Program-made: the position numbers and the translations under genes | In this document: one piece after another, positions 13,418 through 21,917 of the stretch | How the letters are laid out: every line of letters starts with the position of its first letter | How positions within the stretch are numbered: the stretch's first letter is position 1 | Notes under the pieces: model-generated | The model's input: the letters and a program-made list of their open reading frames with translations, nothing else | Database searches by the model: none | Told to the model about the DNA's origin: nothing | NCBI GenBank assembly: GCA_016219545.1 | Contig: JACRMH010000004.1 | Coordinates: 1-34,948 of the forward strand | Source: Chloroflexota bacterium | GTDB lineage: Bacteria; Chloroflexota; Anaerolineae; Anaerolineales; Villigracilaceae | Direction: 5' to 3' | Length of the DNA stretch: 34,948 bases

Positions 13418-16400
13418 ATGCCAACTATTCCCGTTAGCAAGACCAAAATCCTCCTGCCGCGCCGGCGTGTGGGATTCCTCACGCGCAAACGACTTCTAGA
13501 CCAGTTGTTTGAGGCGCTCGATAAAAAATTGGTGCTTGTTTCCGCGCCTGCCGGGTCTGGAAAAACATCTTTACTGGTTGATCTTGCTCATCAAAGTGAG
13601 CTGCCCTGCTGCTGGCTGGCACTGGATGAATTGGACCGTGACCCTCGCAGGTTCATCACATATTTGATCGCCTCCATTGCAGAGAAGTTTGAAAAGTTTG
13701 GCGGGCAATCCCTGTCTGTGCTAAGTGAATTGAATTCCTTTGACACTGAATCGGAGGGATTGGTTGTAACGCTGGTCAATGAGATATATGAACATATTCA
13801 CGAGCATTTCATCCTTATTCTGGATGACCTCCACTTAGTGGACGACGTTCCGCATATTCAAAATTTCCTTAATCGCTTTATGCAGTTGGTGGAGGAAAAT
13901 TGTCACCTGATCTTCTCCTCGCGCACCTTGAACTCATTACCTAATTTAACCTTGATGGTGGCGCGTGGACAGGTCGCCGGGTTAAGTTTCCCAGACCTTT
14001 CCTTCCGCGTTAATGAGATACAGGCGCTGTTGGAACAAAACAATAATTTACGCATCTCCGACGATGAAGCCGCGAAGATCATGGAAGATACAGACGGGTG
14101 GATCACGGGATTGCAATTCTCAGGCACGCATATTTTTCAGGATCAAAAAAAATTAACATCAGGAAGTGTAGGGGTTGGGTTGTTCGATTACCTGGGACAG
14201 CAGGTATTGGACCGTCAACATTCAGATCTTCAAATGTTTCTCTTGCGAACTTCCCTGCTGGAGGAATTCGATATAACGCTTTGTCAGGAAGTCTTGTCTG
14301 GGTTTTATGATGAACCGCAGGATTGGCAGGCATATACCAATGCGCTGATTCAGAATAATCTCTTTGTCCTGCCGCTTGGTACGGATGGAAAATGGATCCG
14401 GTATCATCACCTGTTTCGCGATTTTTTACAGGCGCGCTATAAGCAATCCTATCCCAACGAAATTGCGACTCTCTATGCGCGCCTGGAGCAGGCTTATGAA
14501 AAATTCGGGGAATGGGAAAAGGCCCATTACATCTGTCTACAACTAAATGATAAAACTGCCCTCGCTGAAATGATCGAACGGTCCAGCGTGGTTATGTTAC
14601 AGCATTCATATCAGACGCTTGACTTATGGTTGAATGATTTGCCACCTTCCATGTTGCGCTCCCGCCCCGGGCTGCTCTCGATTCGCGGGACGATCGCTCA
14701 AATTAAGGGGGATCTGACCGAAGGATTGGTGTTGCTCAATCAGGCAGAGCAGGTTTTTCGTCAGGAAACTAACACTTTTGGGCTGACCTTGACTTTAACC
14801 CGACGCGCAACAACTTTTCTTTTTCTTGGAGATTATCCTGCATCCATGCGCGACGCTGATGAGGTAATTAAATTAACAGAAGCTAGCGATGATCTGCAGT
14901 TGCTTTATTCGGAAGGATTGCGCATGAAGGGACTCTCCTTATACCGTCTTGGAAATGTCCGTCAGGCAGTCATTTTTTTGGAACGTTCTCTCAATATTAT
15001 CGAGCATCAAAATGACATTCCCCACATCCCGATCCTTTTGTTGGATTTGGGAATGGCGTATCGTGAGGTTGGTGATTACCTAAAAGCCTCAGCAGTTTAT
15101 GAACAGGCACTTAAGATATGGAAACAGGACGGTAATCTTTACTGGCAGGCAATCCTGTTAAATAATATGGGTGTCATGCACCATGGAAATGGGGAGTATG
15201 AAAAAGCAGTGCAGGCATTTGAAGAGGGTATGTTATGTGCCCAGCGGAGTAATTACACTCGTACCGAAGCCTTAATTTCTCTTAGTTTGGGCGATCTTTA
15301 CGTTGAGGTGGAAAGCTATGAAGTGGCATCCCAGAATTATCAACATGCCGCTGGGATTATTCAAAATATGAAAAACCTTTTTATGATCCATATGCTTGGT
15401 CTTTCACAAAGTAACCTTGCCTTAATAAAAAAGGATTTTGAATCTGCCAAACAGCAGATTAAAATCGTTGAAGATTCCATTCGATCAAGCAATGCGCGTT
15501 TTGAGAATGGTCTTCTTGACTTTTTTTTTGGACGCTTTTATTTAATGATGGATGAACCTGCTAAAGCGCTTTTGAGCTTGCAGGAAGCAGAACGAATCTT
15601 CATGGAGGATGAACGGGAACTTGAAGCCATGGCAACTCATGTCTGGCTAGCGGCCGCGTATTCCCAGAATGGAGATCAGATAGCTGGTTCAGAAAAAATA
15701 CGCTCTGTTGCGCAGGGGAAAATTCCCAACTCTGTGTTGGTTGCTGTTCACCAAACCCGGACCTGGTTGGAAGGGCTGCAAAAAGATCGTGATCTTTTTC
15801 GGATTGTGGGAGACTTAATAACACAAGCCTTCCGTTTGAGTGAAAAGCTCCCGTCCATTCGTCGGCATTTGCGGAGACAGGCTCGTATTACGCAAATTTC
15901 CGCTCCTCATATATCCATCCATGCATTTGGGGGAGCACAGGTGAGCGTGGGAAATAAGTTGCTTACCCTGTCAGATTGGCAGACGCAGTCAGTCCACGAC
16001 CTCTTTTTTTATTTCCTAAGAAACTCCAAGCCTTTAACAAAGGAGCAAATAGGGGAGGCTTTATGGCCCGGTCAATACGATACGTCCAAGCTGAAATTGC
16101 GCTTCAAGAATGAAGTCTATCGTTTGCGCAGGGCTGTCGGGCAGGATGTCATCCTGTTTGAAGGTGTTCGTTATGCCTTCAACCATAACCTTGATTATGA
16201 GTATGATGTTGAGGCTTTTGAGTCCTATATCGCCAGGGCGAAGGCAGCACAATCTCCGCAGGACCAGATCGAACTCTATCGAAAGGCGGTTGACCTTGTG
16301 CATGGACCCTACCTTGAAGAAATTTATATGGATTGGGTGCTTCCTGAACGCGAACGGTTGAGTCAAATCATTCTGAATTCACTCACAACGCTGGCAGAGC

Positions 16401-16633
16401 TATATTTACGTCAGGCCCAACTCGAAGAGACCCTTTCCATCTGTCAGCGCGCAATGGAATATGACCCCGGTTTTGAGCCAGTCTATCGAATATCCATGCA
16501 GGCATACAACCGCCTTAATGACAAGTTATCCATTACTCGTATCTATCAGGCTTGCCGCGAGGCTTGTATGGATCAATTTAACCTTCCCCCATCCAGGGAA
16601 ACAGATGAACTTTATAGCCGATTGATCGCTTAA
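13418..16633 (+). CDS. MalT/LuxR-type STAND ATPase regulator with TPRs and C-terminal BTAD domain
   Basis: 1071 residues. N-terminal P-loop ATPase: APAGSGKTS (residues 44-52) and Walker B LILDDLHLVDD near 128-138, as in MalT-like STAND regulators. The middle (about 380-790) consists of TPR-like helical repeats (YREVGDYLKASAVYEQAL, NNMGVMHHGNGEYEKAV). From about 825 comes an OmpR/SARP-type winged helix (LTKEQIGEALWPG, RFKNEVYRLRRAVG), then a BTAD domain to the end (YDVEAFESYIARAK, YLRQAQLEETLSICQRAMEYDP). This combination is common in Chloroflexota and marks a signal-responsive transcription activator whose ligand is unknown. No clear ribosome site precedes ATG 13418. A terminator follows. Its likely targets include the adjacent downstream genes, but this is inference. 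Confidence 0.9.
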   Translation: MPTIPVSKTKILLPRRRVGFLTRKRLLDQLFEALDKKLVLVSAPAGSGKTSLLVDLAHQSELPCCWLALDELDRDPRRFITYLIASIAEKFEKFGGQSLSVLSELNSFDTESEGLVVTLVNEIYEHIHEHFILILDDLHLVDDVPHIQNFLNRFMQLVEENCHLIFSSRTLNSLPNLTLMVARGQVAGLSFPDLSFRVNEIQALLEQNNNLRISDDEAAKIMEDTDGWITGLQFSGTHIFQDQKKLTSGSVGVGLFDYLGQQVLDRQHSDLQMFLLRTSLLEEFDITLCQEVLSGFYDEPQDWQAYTNALIQNNLFVLPLGTDGKWIRYHHLFRDFLQARYKQSYPNEIATLYARLEQAYEKFGEWEKAHYICLQLNDKTALAEMIERSSVVMLQHSYQTLDLWLNDLPPSMLRSRPGLLSIRGTIAQIKGDLTEGLVLLNQAEQVFRQETNTFGLTLTLTRRATTFLFLGDYPASMRDADEVIKLTEASDDLQLLYSEGLRMKGLSLYRLGNVRQAVIFLERSLNIIEHQNDIPHIPILLLDLGMAYREVGDYLKASAVYEQALKIWKQDGNLYWQAILLNNMGVMHHGNGEYEKAVQAFEEGMLCAQRSNYTRTEALISLSLGDLYVEVESYEVASQNYQHAAGIIQNMKNLFMIHMLGLSQSNLALIKKDFESAKQQIKIVEDSIRSSNARFENGLLDFFFGRFYLMMDEPAKALLSLQEAERIFMEDERELEAMATHVWLAAAYSQNGDQIAGSEKIRSVAQGKIPNSVLVAVHQTRTWLEGLQKDRDLFRIVGDLITQAFRLSEKLPSIRRHLRRQARITQISAPHISIHAFGGAQVSVGNKLLTLSDWQTQSVHDLFFYFLRNSKPLTKEQIGEALWPGQYDTSKLKLRFKNEVYRLRRAVGQDVILFEGVRYAFNHNLDYEYDVEAFESYIARAKAAQSPQDQIELYRKAVDLVHGPYLEEIYMDWVLPERERLSQIILNSLTTLAELYLRQAQLEETLSICQRAMEYDPGFEPVYRISMQAYNRLNDKLSITRIYQACREACMDQFNLPPSRETDELYSRLIA

Positions 16634-16658
16634 ATACCTTGTCCCCCATGATTTCCCT

Positions 16659-16690
16659 AAAAATCAGCCTAGTTTTGGCTGATTTTTTTT
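16659..16690 (+). terminator. Intrinsic terminator after the BTAD regulator
   Basis: AAATCAGCC (16661-16669), a seven-base loop, and GGCTGATTT (16677-16685) running into eight T. It separates the regulator transcript from the peptide/DUF5317 genes that follow. Confidence 0.9.
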
Positions 16691-16770
16691 AATCTTTTGA
16701 AGCCTGTTTTGAAGCCTACCATGGAGTATCTTGTAAACACTGACCCATACTAGTTATAAAAGGATCTTCC

Positions 16771-16914
16771 ATGAACAAAAAAATTGCCTTGCTTGCAGCA
16801 TTTAGTGCCAAAATTAACCGCCAACACATCCAGTTGGTACTTGTTCTCATCAGCCTGACCATGCTTGTTTTAGGTGCAGGCGCTCCGGCAGATACAGGGG
16901 GGACCGGCCGCTAG
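16771..16914 (+). CDS. 47-aa membrane/exported small peptide
   Basis: A 47-codon frame from ATG 16771 to TAG 16912-16914, preceded by AAGGAT (16760-16765) at good spacing. The N-terminus is basic (MNKKIALLAAFSAKINRQ), followed by a strongly hydrophobic segment (LVLVLISLTMLVLGAGA) and a Gly-rich tail ending DTGGTGR. The stop overlaps the GTG start of the DUF5317 gene as TAGTG, so the two are translationally coupled. The peptide could span the membrane once or be processed after the AGA/APA small-residue stretch. I do not recognise a named family. It is too short for most gene callers, but spacing, ribosome site and coupling all support it. Confidence 0.65.
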   Translation: MNKKIALLAAFSAKINRQHIQLVLVLISLTMLVLGAGAPADTGGTGR

Positions 16915-17519
16915 TGATCCTGCTCGTTGCTCTCGTAGCAGGGTTAGTAGTTGGTTGGGCGCTTTCCCGTTGGCGCGGACATGTATACCAACCGCCTGAA
17001 TTGCAAGCCGCCTGGCTGGCGTTCAGCGCTTTTCTGCCCCAATTCGCTTTATTGTATTTGCCCTACTTTCGCGCCCGAGCCAGTGACCGAGTCTCTGCCA
17101 TTTGCCTGATGGCATCTCTGCTAATCTTTCTTGGCTTTGCCTGGGTCAATCGCAGAATGCCTGGTATGCGCATTCTGCTTCTGGGTCTGGCACTCAACTT
17201 CACCGTTATGGCAGCGAACGGCGGCTTTATGCCCATTAGCCCGCAAACTGCCGGTCAATTGGTCCCCGGCGATGTGTTGATGGATTTCCAACCCGGTGAT
17301 CGATTCGGCGTCAAGGATATTTATCTGCCGCTACAGGAAACCCGCTTCGAATGGCTTGCGGATCGCTTCTTGCTCCCGGACTGGATCTCCTACAAAGTGG
17401 CTTTTAGCCTCGGCGATGTATTTATCGCCATCGGTGCTTTTTACATATTGGCACAGCCGGGCTTATTTCATATAAAAAGAGAGGTATTTCCCCATGATTA
17501 CGTCGCAAACATTTCGTAA
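16914..17519 (+). CDS. DUF5317 family membrane protein
   Basis: 201 residues from GTG 16914, overlapping the peptide stop by one base. The N-terminus begins with a hydrophobic helix (LLVALVAGLVVGWAL) and the protein has about five membrane segments (WLAFSAFLPQFALLYLPYF, AICLMASLLIFLGFAWV, MRILLLGLALNFTVMAAN, DVFIAIGAFYILA). The conserved core NGGFMPISP and GDRFGVKDIYLPL matches DUF5317, a family of unknown function which I know mainly from Chloroflexota and Firmicutes. Its 3' end overlaps the NHLP-like gene by 26 bases, so the genes form one transcription unit. Confidence 0.8.
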   Translation: MILLVALVAGLVVGWALSRWRGHVYQPPELQAAWLAFSAFLPQFALLYLPYFRARASDRVSAICLMASLLIFLGFAWVNRRMPGMRILLLGLALNFTVMAANGGFMPISPQTAGQLVPGDVLMDFQPGDRFGVKDIYLPLQETRFEWLADRFLLPDWISYKVAFSLGDVFIAIGAFYILAQPGLFHIKREVFPHDYVANIS

Positions 17520-17766
17520 GACAAATTCATTCACCCTTGCTCCAAAGCCAGGTAATTCGTCCGAGTTAAGCCGTGTTTTTGCGGCCGCTGTCATCAACAG
17601 TCATTTTTGTGACATGCTGCTAAATCACCCTGAGCAGGCCCTCCAAAGCGGATATTTTGGAGAATCCTTTTCGCTTAGCCGGGAAGAATATGACTTGATC
17701 GTTTCCATACATGCCCGGTCGCTATCTGACCTTGCAGCACAAGTCAACCGTGCCTTGCAAAGTTAG
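17494..17766 (+). CDS. NHLP-clan (Os1348-like) small protein, possible RiPP precursor relative
   Basis: 90 residues from ATG 17494, with GAGAGG about ten bases upstream, inside the DUF5317 gene. The segment from about residue 28 to 88 (VFAAAVINSHFCDMLLNHPEQAL, SGYFGESFSLSREEYDLI, SIHARSLSDLAAQV) has the pattern of nitrile-hydratase-leader-peptide-clan proteins of the Os1348 type: a helix with NSxFxxxLLxxPxxAL, then Gly-Tyr, then L..E....I. Such domains serve as leader regions of RiPP precursors in some systems. Here there is no obvious Cys/Ser/Thr-rich core after the leader, and no maturation enzyme is adjacent. It may be a regulatory peptide or a protein-interaction module instead. The family call is from memory. 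Confidence 0.68.
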   Translation: MITSQTFRKTNSFTLAPKPGNSSELSRVFAAAVINSHFCDMLLNHPEQALQSGYFGESFSLSREEYDLIVSIHARSLSDLAAQVNRALQS

Positions 17767-17831
17767 CCATAGAAAATTCCCGTTGAAACTACACAGTATG
17801 ATGATCGTTATAGCGCCAAGCATCGGATCAC

Positions 17832-19307
17832 ATGGTTACTGAAATGAATATACATAGTCTGCCTGATTCCGACCAAAGACTGGAAGCCATATTCCAAGCC
17901 TTTGGCGATTTACTGTTCATACTTGATGAGGACGGCTCCATTCTGGATTATCGGTCAGGGGATGTGGCACATTTATACCTTGCCCCTTCACAATTTCTGG
18001 GGCGAAAAATCCAGGAAATTTACCCTTACAAAGTCGGCAGAAAATACTCAAACGCCCTGTTTGATATCCACTCGATTAACAAAATGGTTTTGATCGAATA
18101 CTCCCTCCCAATGGGTTTTGGCGAAGGCTGGTATGAGTCCAGGCTGATTCCGCTTGCAAACAGGCAGATCATTGCCTGTGTCCGTGACATAACAAAATAC
18201 AAGCAATCAGAGATCAGATCCGAACGTCAATTGCAGAAGCTGGCCGCGCTCCGTGCAATTGACCTGGCCATCACGACCGATTCAGACCTGGGGACAACCC
18301 TTACGGCGATCCTGAACCATGTCCGTGCACAGTTGAATATTGACGCCGCATCCATATTGTTGCTGAATAAAAATAATCAGCTTCTTGAACATTCTGCCGG
18401 GGTCGGGTTTTATACAACCGCATTGAAACATACTTCTTTACCCATTGGTGAAGGGTATGCCGGCATGGCGGTACTGGAGCGCAGGATTATCCATATCTCT
18501 GATCTGCATTTCAACCAATTGGGCTTTTTGCGTTCCCCGCACTTTGGGGCGGAAGATTTTATTGATTACTATGCCGTGCCCCTTTCGTCCAAAGGGATTT
18601 CATTGGGCGTTATGGAGATTTTTCACCGGTCGCATCTTTCAGGGGATGGCGAATGGCTAAGTTTCCTCGAGACCCTTGCTGGACAGGCAGCCATCGCAAT
18701 TGACAGCGCCATGTTATTCAAGGAGTTGCAGCAATCGAATAACGAACTAATGCTTGCGTATGATAAAACCATCGAAGGCTGGTCGCGGGCTCTCGACCTT
18801 CGCGATAGGGAGACGGAAAACCATACTCTGCGCGTGACTGAAATGAGTATGAAGCTTGCCCGTAATATGGGCATTCCCGAGGCGGAAATGATCCACATTC
18901 AAAGAGGTGGAGTATTGCATGACATCGGAAAGGTTGCCATACCCGACAATATTTTATTTAAACACGGTCCGTTGACAGAGGAGGAATGGAAAGTTATGCG
19001 TCTCCATCCTCTTTTTGCTGTGAAACTGCTTGAATCGATTTCATACCTTGCGCCGGCCATGCATATCCCCCGCTCGCATCATGAAAAATGGAATGGGACC
19101 GGCTATCCCGATGGACTCTCAGGGGAAAATATCCCGCTGGCGGCGCGCATTTTTTCCATCGCAGATGTCTATGACGCGCTGACCTCAGACCGCCCATACC
19201 GGTCTGCGTGGTCGAAGACCGATACACTTGAATATATTTCCAATCAATCAGGGATTCATTTCGACCCGGGCATTGTTCCTGAATTTATCAGCATGGTTGC
19301 TGACTAA
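17832..19307 (+). CDS. PAS-GAF-HD-GYP cyclic-di-GMP phosphodiesterase
   Basis: 491 residues. PAS domain at about 12-125 (FGDLLFILDEDGSILDYRSGD ends in a typical PAS strand pair), GAF domain at about 150-295 (LNIDAASILLLNKN, LPIGEGYAGMAV, VPLSSKGISLGVMEIF), and HD-GYP at about 310-490. The HD-GYP signatures are complete: ENHTLRV, HDIGKVAIPD, HHEKWNGTGYPDGL and IADVYDALTSDRPYR. HD-GYP enzymes hydrolyse c-di-GMP. The protein has no membrane segment, so it senses an intracellular signal. It starts 65 bases after the NHLP-like gene; ATG 17844 is an alternative start, neither having a strong ribosome site. Confidence 0.93.
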   Translation: MVTEMNIHSLPDSDQRLEAIFQAFGDLLFILDEDGSILDYRSGDVAHLYLAPSQFLGRKIQEIYPYKVGRKYSNALFDIHSINKMVLIEYSLPMGFGEGWYESRLIPLANRQIIACVRDITKYKQSEIRSERQLQKLAALRAIDLAITTDSDLGTTLTAILNHVRAQLNIDAASILLLNKNNQLLEHSAGVGFYTTALKHTSLPIGEGYAGMAVLERRIIHISDLHFNQLGFLRSPHFGAEDFIDYYAVPLSSKGISLGVMEIFHRSHLSGDGEWLSFLETLAGQAAIAIDSAMLFKELQQSNNELMLAYDKTIEGWSRALDLRDRETENHTLRVTEMSMKLARNMGIPEAEMIHIQRGGVLHDIGKVAIPDNILFKHGPLTEEEWKVMRLHPLFAVKLLESISYLAPAMHIPRSHHEKWNGTGYPDGLSGENIPLAARIFSIADVYDALTSDRPYRSAWSKTDTLEYISNQSGIHFDPGIVPEFISMVAD

Positions 19308-19365
19308 ACCCGCTTTTTTCCTTGTCGGTGGTCTGAGGGGAATGCCGGCGCAGGGGTTATTGTGT

Positions 19366-19393
19366 GTACACGCCGGCTTTTTCCGGCGTGTAC
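19366..19393. terminator. Strong hairpin between convergent HD-GYP and recQ genes
   Basis: GTACACGCCGG (19366-19376) and CCGGCGTGTAC (19383-19393) form an eleven-pair stem with a CTTTTT loop. There is only a weak A/T tract after it in either direction. It may be a bidirectional terminator or another palindromic repeat. Confidence 0.55.
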
Positions 19394-19407
19394 TATTTAT
19401 AAACCGG

Positions 19408-21573
19408 TCATCTTTTTTCGCACAAATAACACAGCCGCAAAATTTTCAATTCATCATAATTGACAGTGCTGTTCAGCTTTTCATAAACGGGCTTGAGCAT
19501 ATCCGGACCCAATTCATCAAATGCCTGAAAAACTTTTTGCTGTTGATCGGGTGTCAGCTTTGAGAGCGACATCAAGTCTTCCGCCGTCCGCAGGGGATTG
19601 CCCGCCTGAATAAACCGCGCCAGATGAGTCAGGATCGTATCCGCAGACACACCATAACGCGCCATCAACGACTCAATGCCTTGCCCTGCATTGTAAGCTT
19701 CACCCACCAATACATAACGCCTGCCTGCATCGTCCTTGTCTCGCATCGGCGCTTTGTATTTTTCTTCGATCCTGTTTTCGCGGCAATAACTTTTGATGAT
19801 CGTCAGAAAGTCCGCGCCATATCTTTCGTACTTTACTTTGCCCATGCCGCTCATATTCAGCAGCGCCTCTTTATCCTGCGGGAAATATGCCGCCATTTGC
19901 ACCAGCGTCTTATCCGAGAAGATCACATAAGGCGGAACGCCCGCGGCATCTGCGAGTTCTTTTCTTTTATTGCGCAGTAAGCTGAATAAGGATTTGTCAT
20001 ACTCTGACTCTTCAGAAGACATGGATTTGACTCTGGCTCCGCGCTCCTTCTTCTGCGCCTCATTGATCTGACCTTTTATCTGCTCTCGTGATTTGAGCAT
20101 CTCCAACCCCTTGGCAGTGACCGACAACACGCGATAGGCAGGCTCCTGATCCAACAGGCCTTTCTCCACCAGTTGACGCGCAACATGCATCCACTGACTC
20201 TTGGTTAATTCCTTGCCAATTCCATAAGTGGACAATTGATGATGGCTATACTTCTGAATCTTCTCGTTTTCCGAACCGAGCAGAATATCCACTATATGCG
20301 CCGCGCCGAATCTTTCGCCGCTGCGTTTGACGCAGGAGAGAAATTTCTGCGCTGGGACGGTGATGTCCGTCAGGTCGCTTTCTTCCATGCCGCAGTTATC
20401 GCAAGTGCCGCAGCTTTCTTGTGAATAGGTTTCGCCGAAATAGGAAAGTAAAGGTTTGCGCCTGCAGGCACTTCCTTCTGCGTAGCGTGTCATCGCATCC
20501 AAATGCTGGTAGGATGCGCTTCGCTCAGGTTCTTCTTTTTGGTCAATGAAATATCTAATCTTGCTGGCATCGCCGTAGCTATACAGTAATAAACAATGCG
20601 CGGGCAGACCGTCTCGCCCGGCGCGGCCGATCTCCTGATAATAACTTTCGACGCTCTTTGGCAGATCAAAGTGAATTACAAAGCGCACGTTTGGCTTGTT
20701 GATGCCCATGCCAAATGCAATCGTCGCCACAATGATCTGTGCGTCGTCGCGGATAAAGGCTTCTTGATTCCGTTTGCGCTCCGAATCTTCCAGCCCTGCA
20801 TGATACGGGCGGACAGAATATTTATAGCGTGCCAGAGTCGTGGCGAGTTCATCCACTTGCTTGCGCGAGAAGCAATAGATAATGCCTGATTGATCTTTGA
20901 AGTTTTCGAGGAATTTTAAAGTCTGTGCAACTGGGTCGCGCTTGGGAGTCACTTCAATGAATAAATTTTCCCTATTGAATGAAGCGAGGAATTCATTCGA
21001 TTGCGTAAACCCCAATGAGGTCTTGATATCTTCACGGACTCGCGGCGTGGCGGTGGCTGTCAACGCCATGCATACTGCGGACGGGAACTTGCGGCGCACA
21101 TCCACAAGTTGACGATACTCGGGGCGGAAGTCGTGACCCCACTCCGAGATGCAGTGAGCTTCGTCAATGGCAAGCAGATCAAGCTTCAGCGAGGAAAGAA
21201 GCGAATAAATTCTGGGAGTCAGTAATGTCTCAGGCGCCACATAAAGCAGTTTGGCACGTCCACTTTTCACAGCGTCCATATTCTCCTGATATTCCTCGGG
21301 AGAGAGTGAACTGTTAAGAAACACCGCAGAGACGCCCAGCGCGCGCAACTGCTCCACCTGGTCTTTCATCAACGCGATTAGCGGAGAGACGACAACAGTG
21401 AGACCGTCGAACAAGAGCGCGGGCACCTGATAGGTGAGTGACTTGCCGCCGCCCGTGGGCATGATGACCAGCGTGTCGCGCCGCGCCTGCACATTGGCAA
21501 TGATCTCGCGCTGCAGCGGCTTGAAGGTATCGTATCCAAAAGTGGATTTGAGAATGGTTTCGGGGGTGAGCAT
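19408..21573 (-). CDS. recQ: ATP-dependent DNA helicase RecQ
   Basis: 721 residues. Helicase motif I is PTGGGKSLTY (39-48), motif II is DEAHCISEWGHDFRPEY (about 137-153), and motif VI is QEIGRAGRDGLP. The RecQ zinc site follows, with four Cys (ACRRK and CGTCDNC, about 375-400), then a winged helix. An HRDC domain lies at about 525-600 (LFSLLRNKRKELADAAGVPPYVIFSD), and a C-terminal helix-turn-helix (GYSxxT-like, GVSADTILTHLARFI) near 650-680. RecQ unwinds DNA during recombination repair. ATG 21573 begins MLTPETILKSTFGYDTFKP, the normal RecQ N-terminus. A TATAAT (21583-21588, minus) sits close upstream, which would leave almost no leader. Confidence 0.96.
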   Translation of the reverse strand: MLTPETILKSTFGYDTFKPLQREIIANVQARRDTLVIMPTGGGKSLTYQVPALLFDGLTVVVSPLIALMKDQVEQLRALGVSAVFLNSSLSPEEYQENMDAVKSGRAKLLYVAPETLLTPRIYSLLSSLKLDLLAIDEAHCISEWGHDFRPEYRQLVDVRRKFPSAVCMALTATATPRVREDIKTSLGFTQSNEFLASFNRENLFIEVTPKRDPVAQTLKFLENFKDQSGIIYCFSRKQVDELATTLARYKYSVRPYHAGLEDSERKRNQEAFIRDDAQIIVATIAFGMGINKPNVRFVIHFDLPKSVESYYQEIGRAGRDGLPAHCLLLYSYGDASKIRYFIDQKEEPERSASYQHLDAMTRYAEGSACRRKPLLSYFGETYSQESCGTCDNCGMEESDLTDITVPAQKFLSCVKRSGERFGAAHIVDILLGSENEKIQKYSHHQLSTYGIGKELTKSQWMHVARQLVEKGLLDQEPAYRVLSVTAKGLEMLKSREQIKGQINEAQKKERGARVKSMSSEESEYDKSLFSLLRNKRKELADAAGVPPYVIFSDKTLVQMAAYFPQDKEALLNMSGMGKVKYERYGADFLTIIKSYCRENRIEEKYKAPMRDKDDAGRRYVLVGEAYNAGQGIESLMARYGVSADTILTHLARFIQAGNPLRTAEDLMSLSKLTPDQQQKVFQAFDELGPDMLKPVYEKLNSTVNYDELKILRLCYLCEKR

Positions 21574-21917
21574 GGTGGGGTGATTATACTTTGGGTGATT
21601 TCATAAGGCATTTCAATCTGTATCTTGTCCGATAAGGAAATTCGTATTTACTTGATCTCATCCAAATCATTCAAAGTAAATTCGCCAAGTGGGGAAATAT
21701 ACCCGCAAATTCTCCAAAGAACGTACTGCAAGGCGCAGTTGGTGCACGCGGCAGGCGATGCACCGAGTTTACCGAAATGTGGAAAGGCTGTTTGAGAGTT
21801 TGTTAGCGGCGGCGTTTGACGGTGAACGACCATCGTGGTGATATACTGTCCCAAAAGCAAGGCTAGGTAACAGGAAAGTATTCTCGAAAATCCGCCCTAA
21901 CAAATAGGAGGCACAAA
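21574..21917. other. Intergenic region with a decayed gene end
   Basis: A gap of 344 bases between recQ (minus) and the plus-strand unknown gene. No intact gene is supported; a 70-codon minus-strand frame at 21648-21860 has no recognisable features. The part at 21756-21840 reads as the decayed 3' end of a coding sequence (see the separate pseudogene entry). The last bases hold the AGGAGG ribosome site (21906-21911) of the next gene. Confidence 0.6.
21756..21840 (+). pseudogene. Relic of a coding 3' end (VERLFESLLAAAFDGE)
   Basis: One frame reads MHRVYRNVERLFESLLAAAF followed by DGERPSW and TGA at 21838-21840, with no support for a gene start upstream. A second relic of the same type lies at 22660-22735. 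The xLFESLLAxAFxGE ending resembles the C-terminal coiled coil of type I restriction specificity (HsdS) subunits. That link is recalled, not tested. Confidence 0.35.

Noticed and set aside
16731..16760. TTGTAA / TATAAA promoter (18-base spacing) for the 47-aa peptide
   Set aside because: The transcript would begin near 16767 and exclude the ribosome site at 16760-16765; the true promoter was not found.
21648..21860. 70-codon minus-strand frame upstream of recQ
   Set aside because: No ribosome site, no recognisable features, and it overlaps the relic on the other strand.
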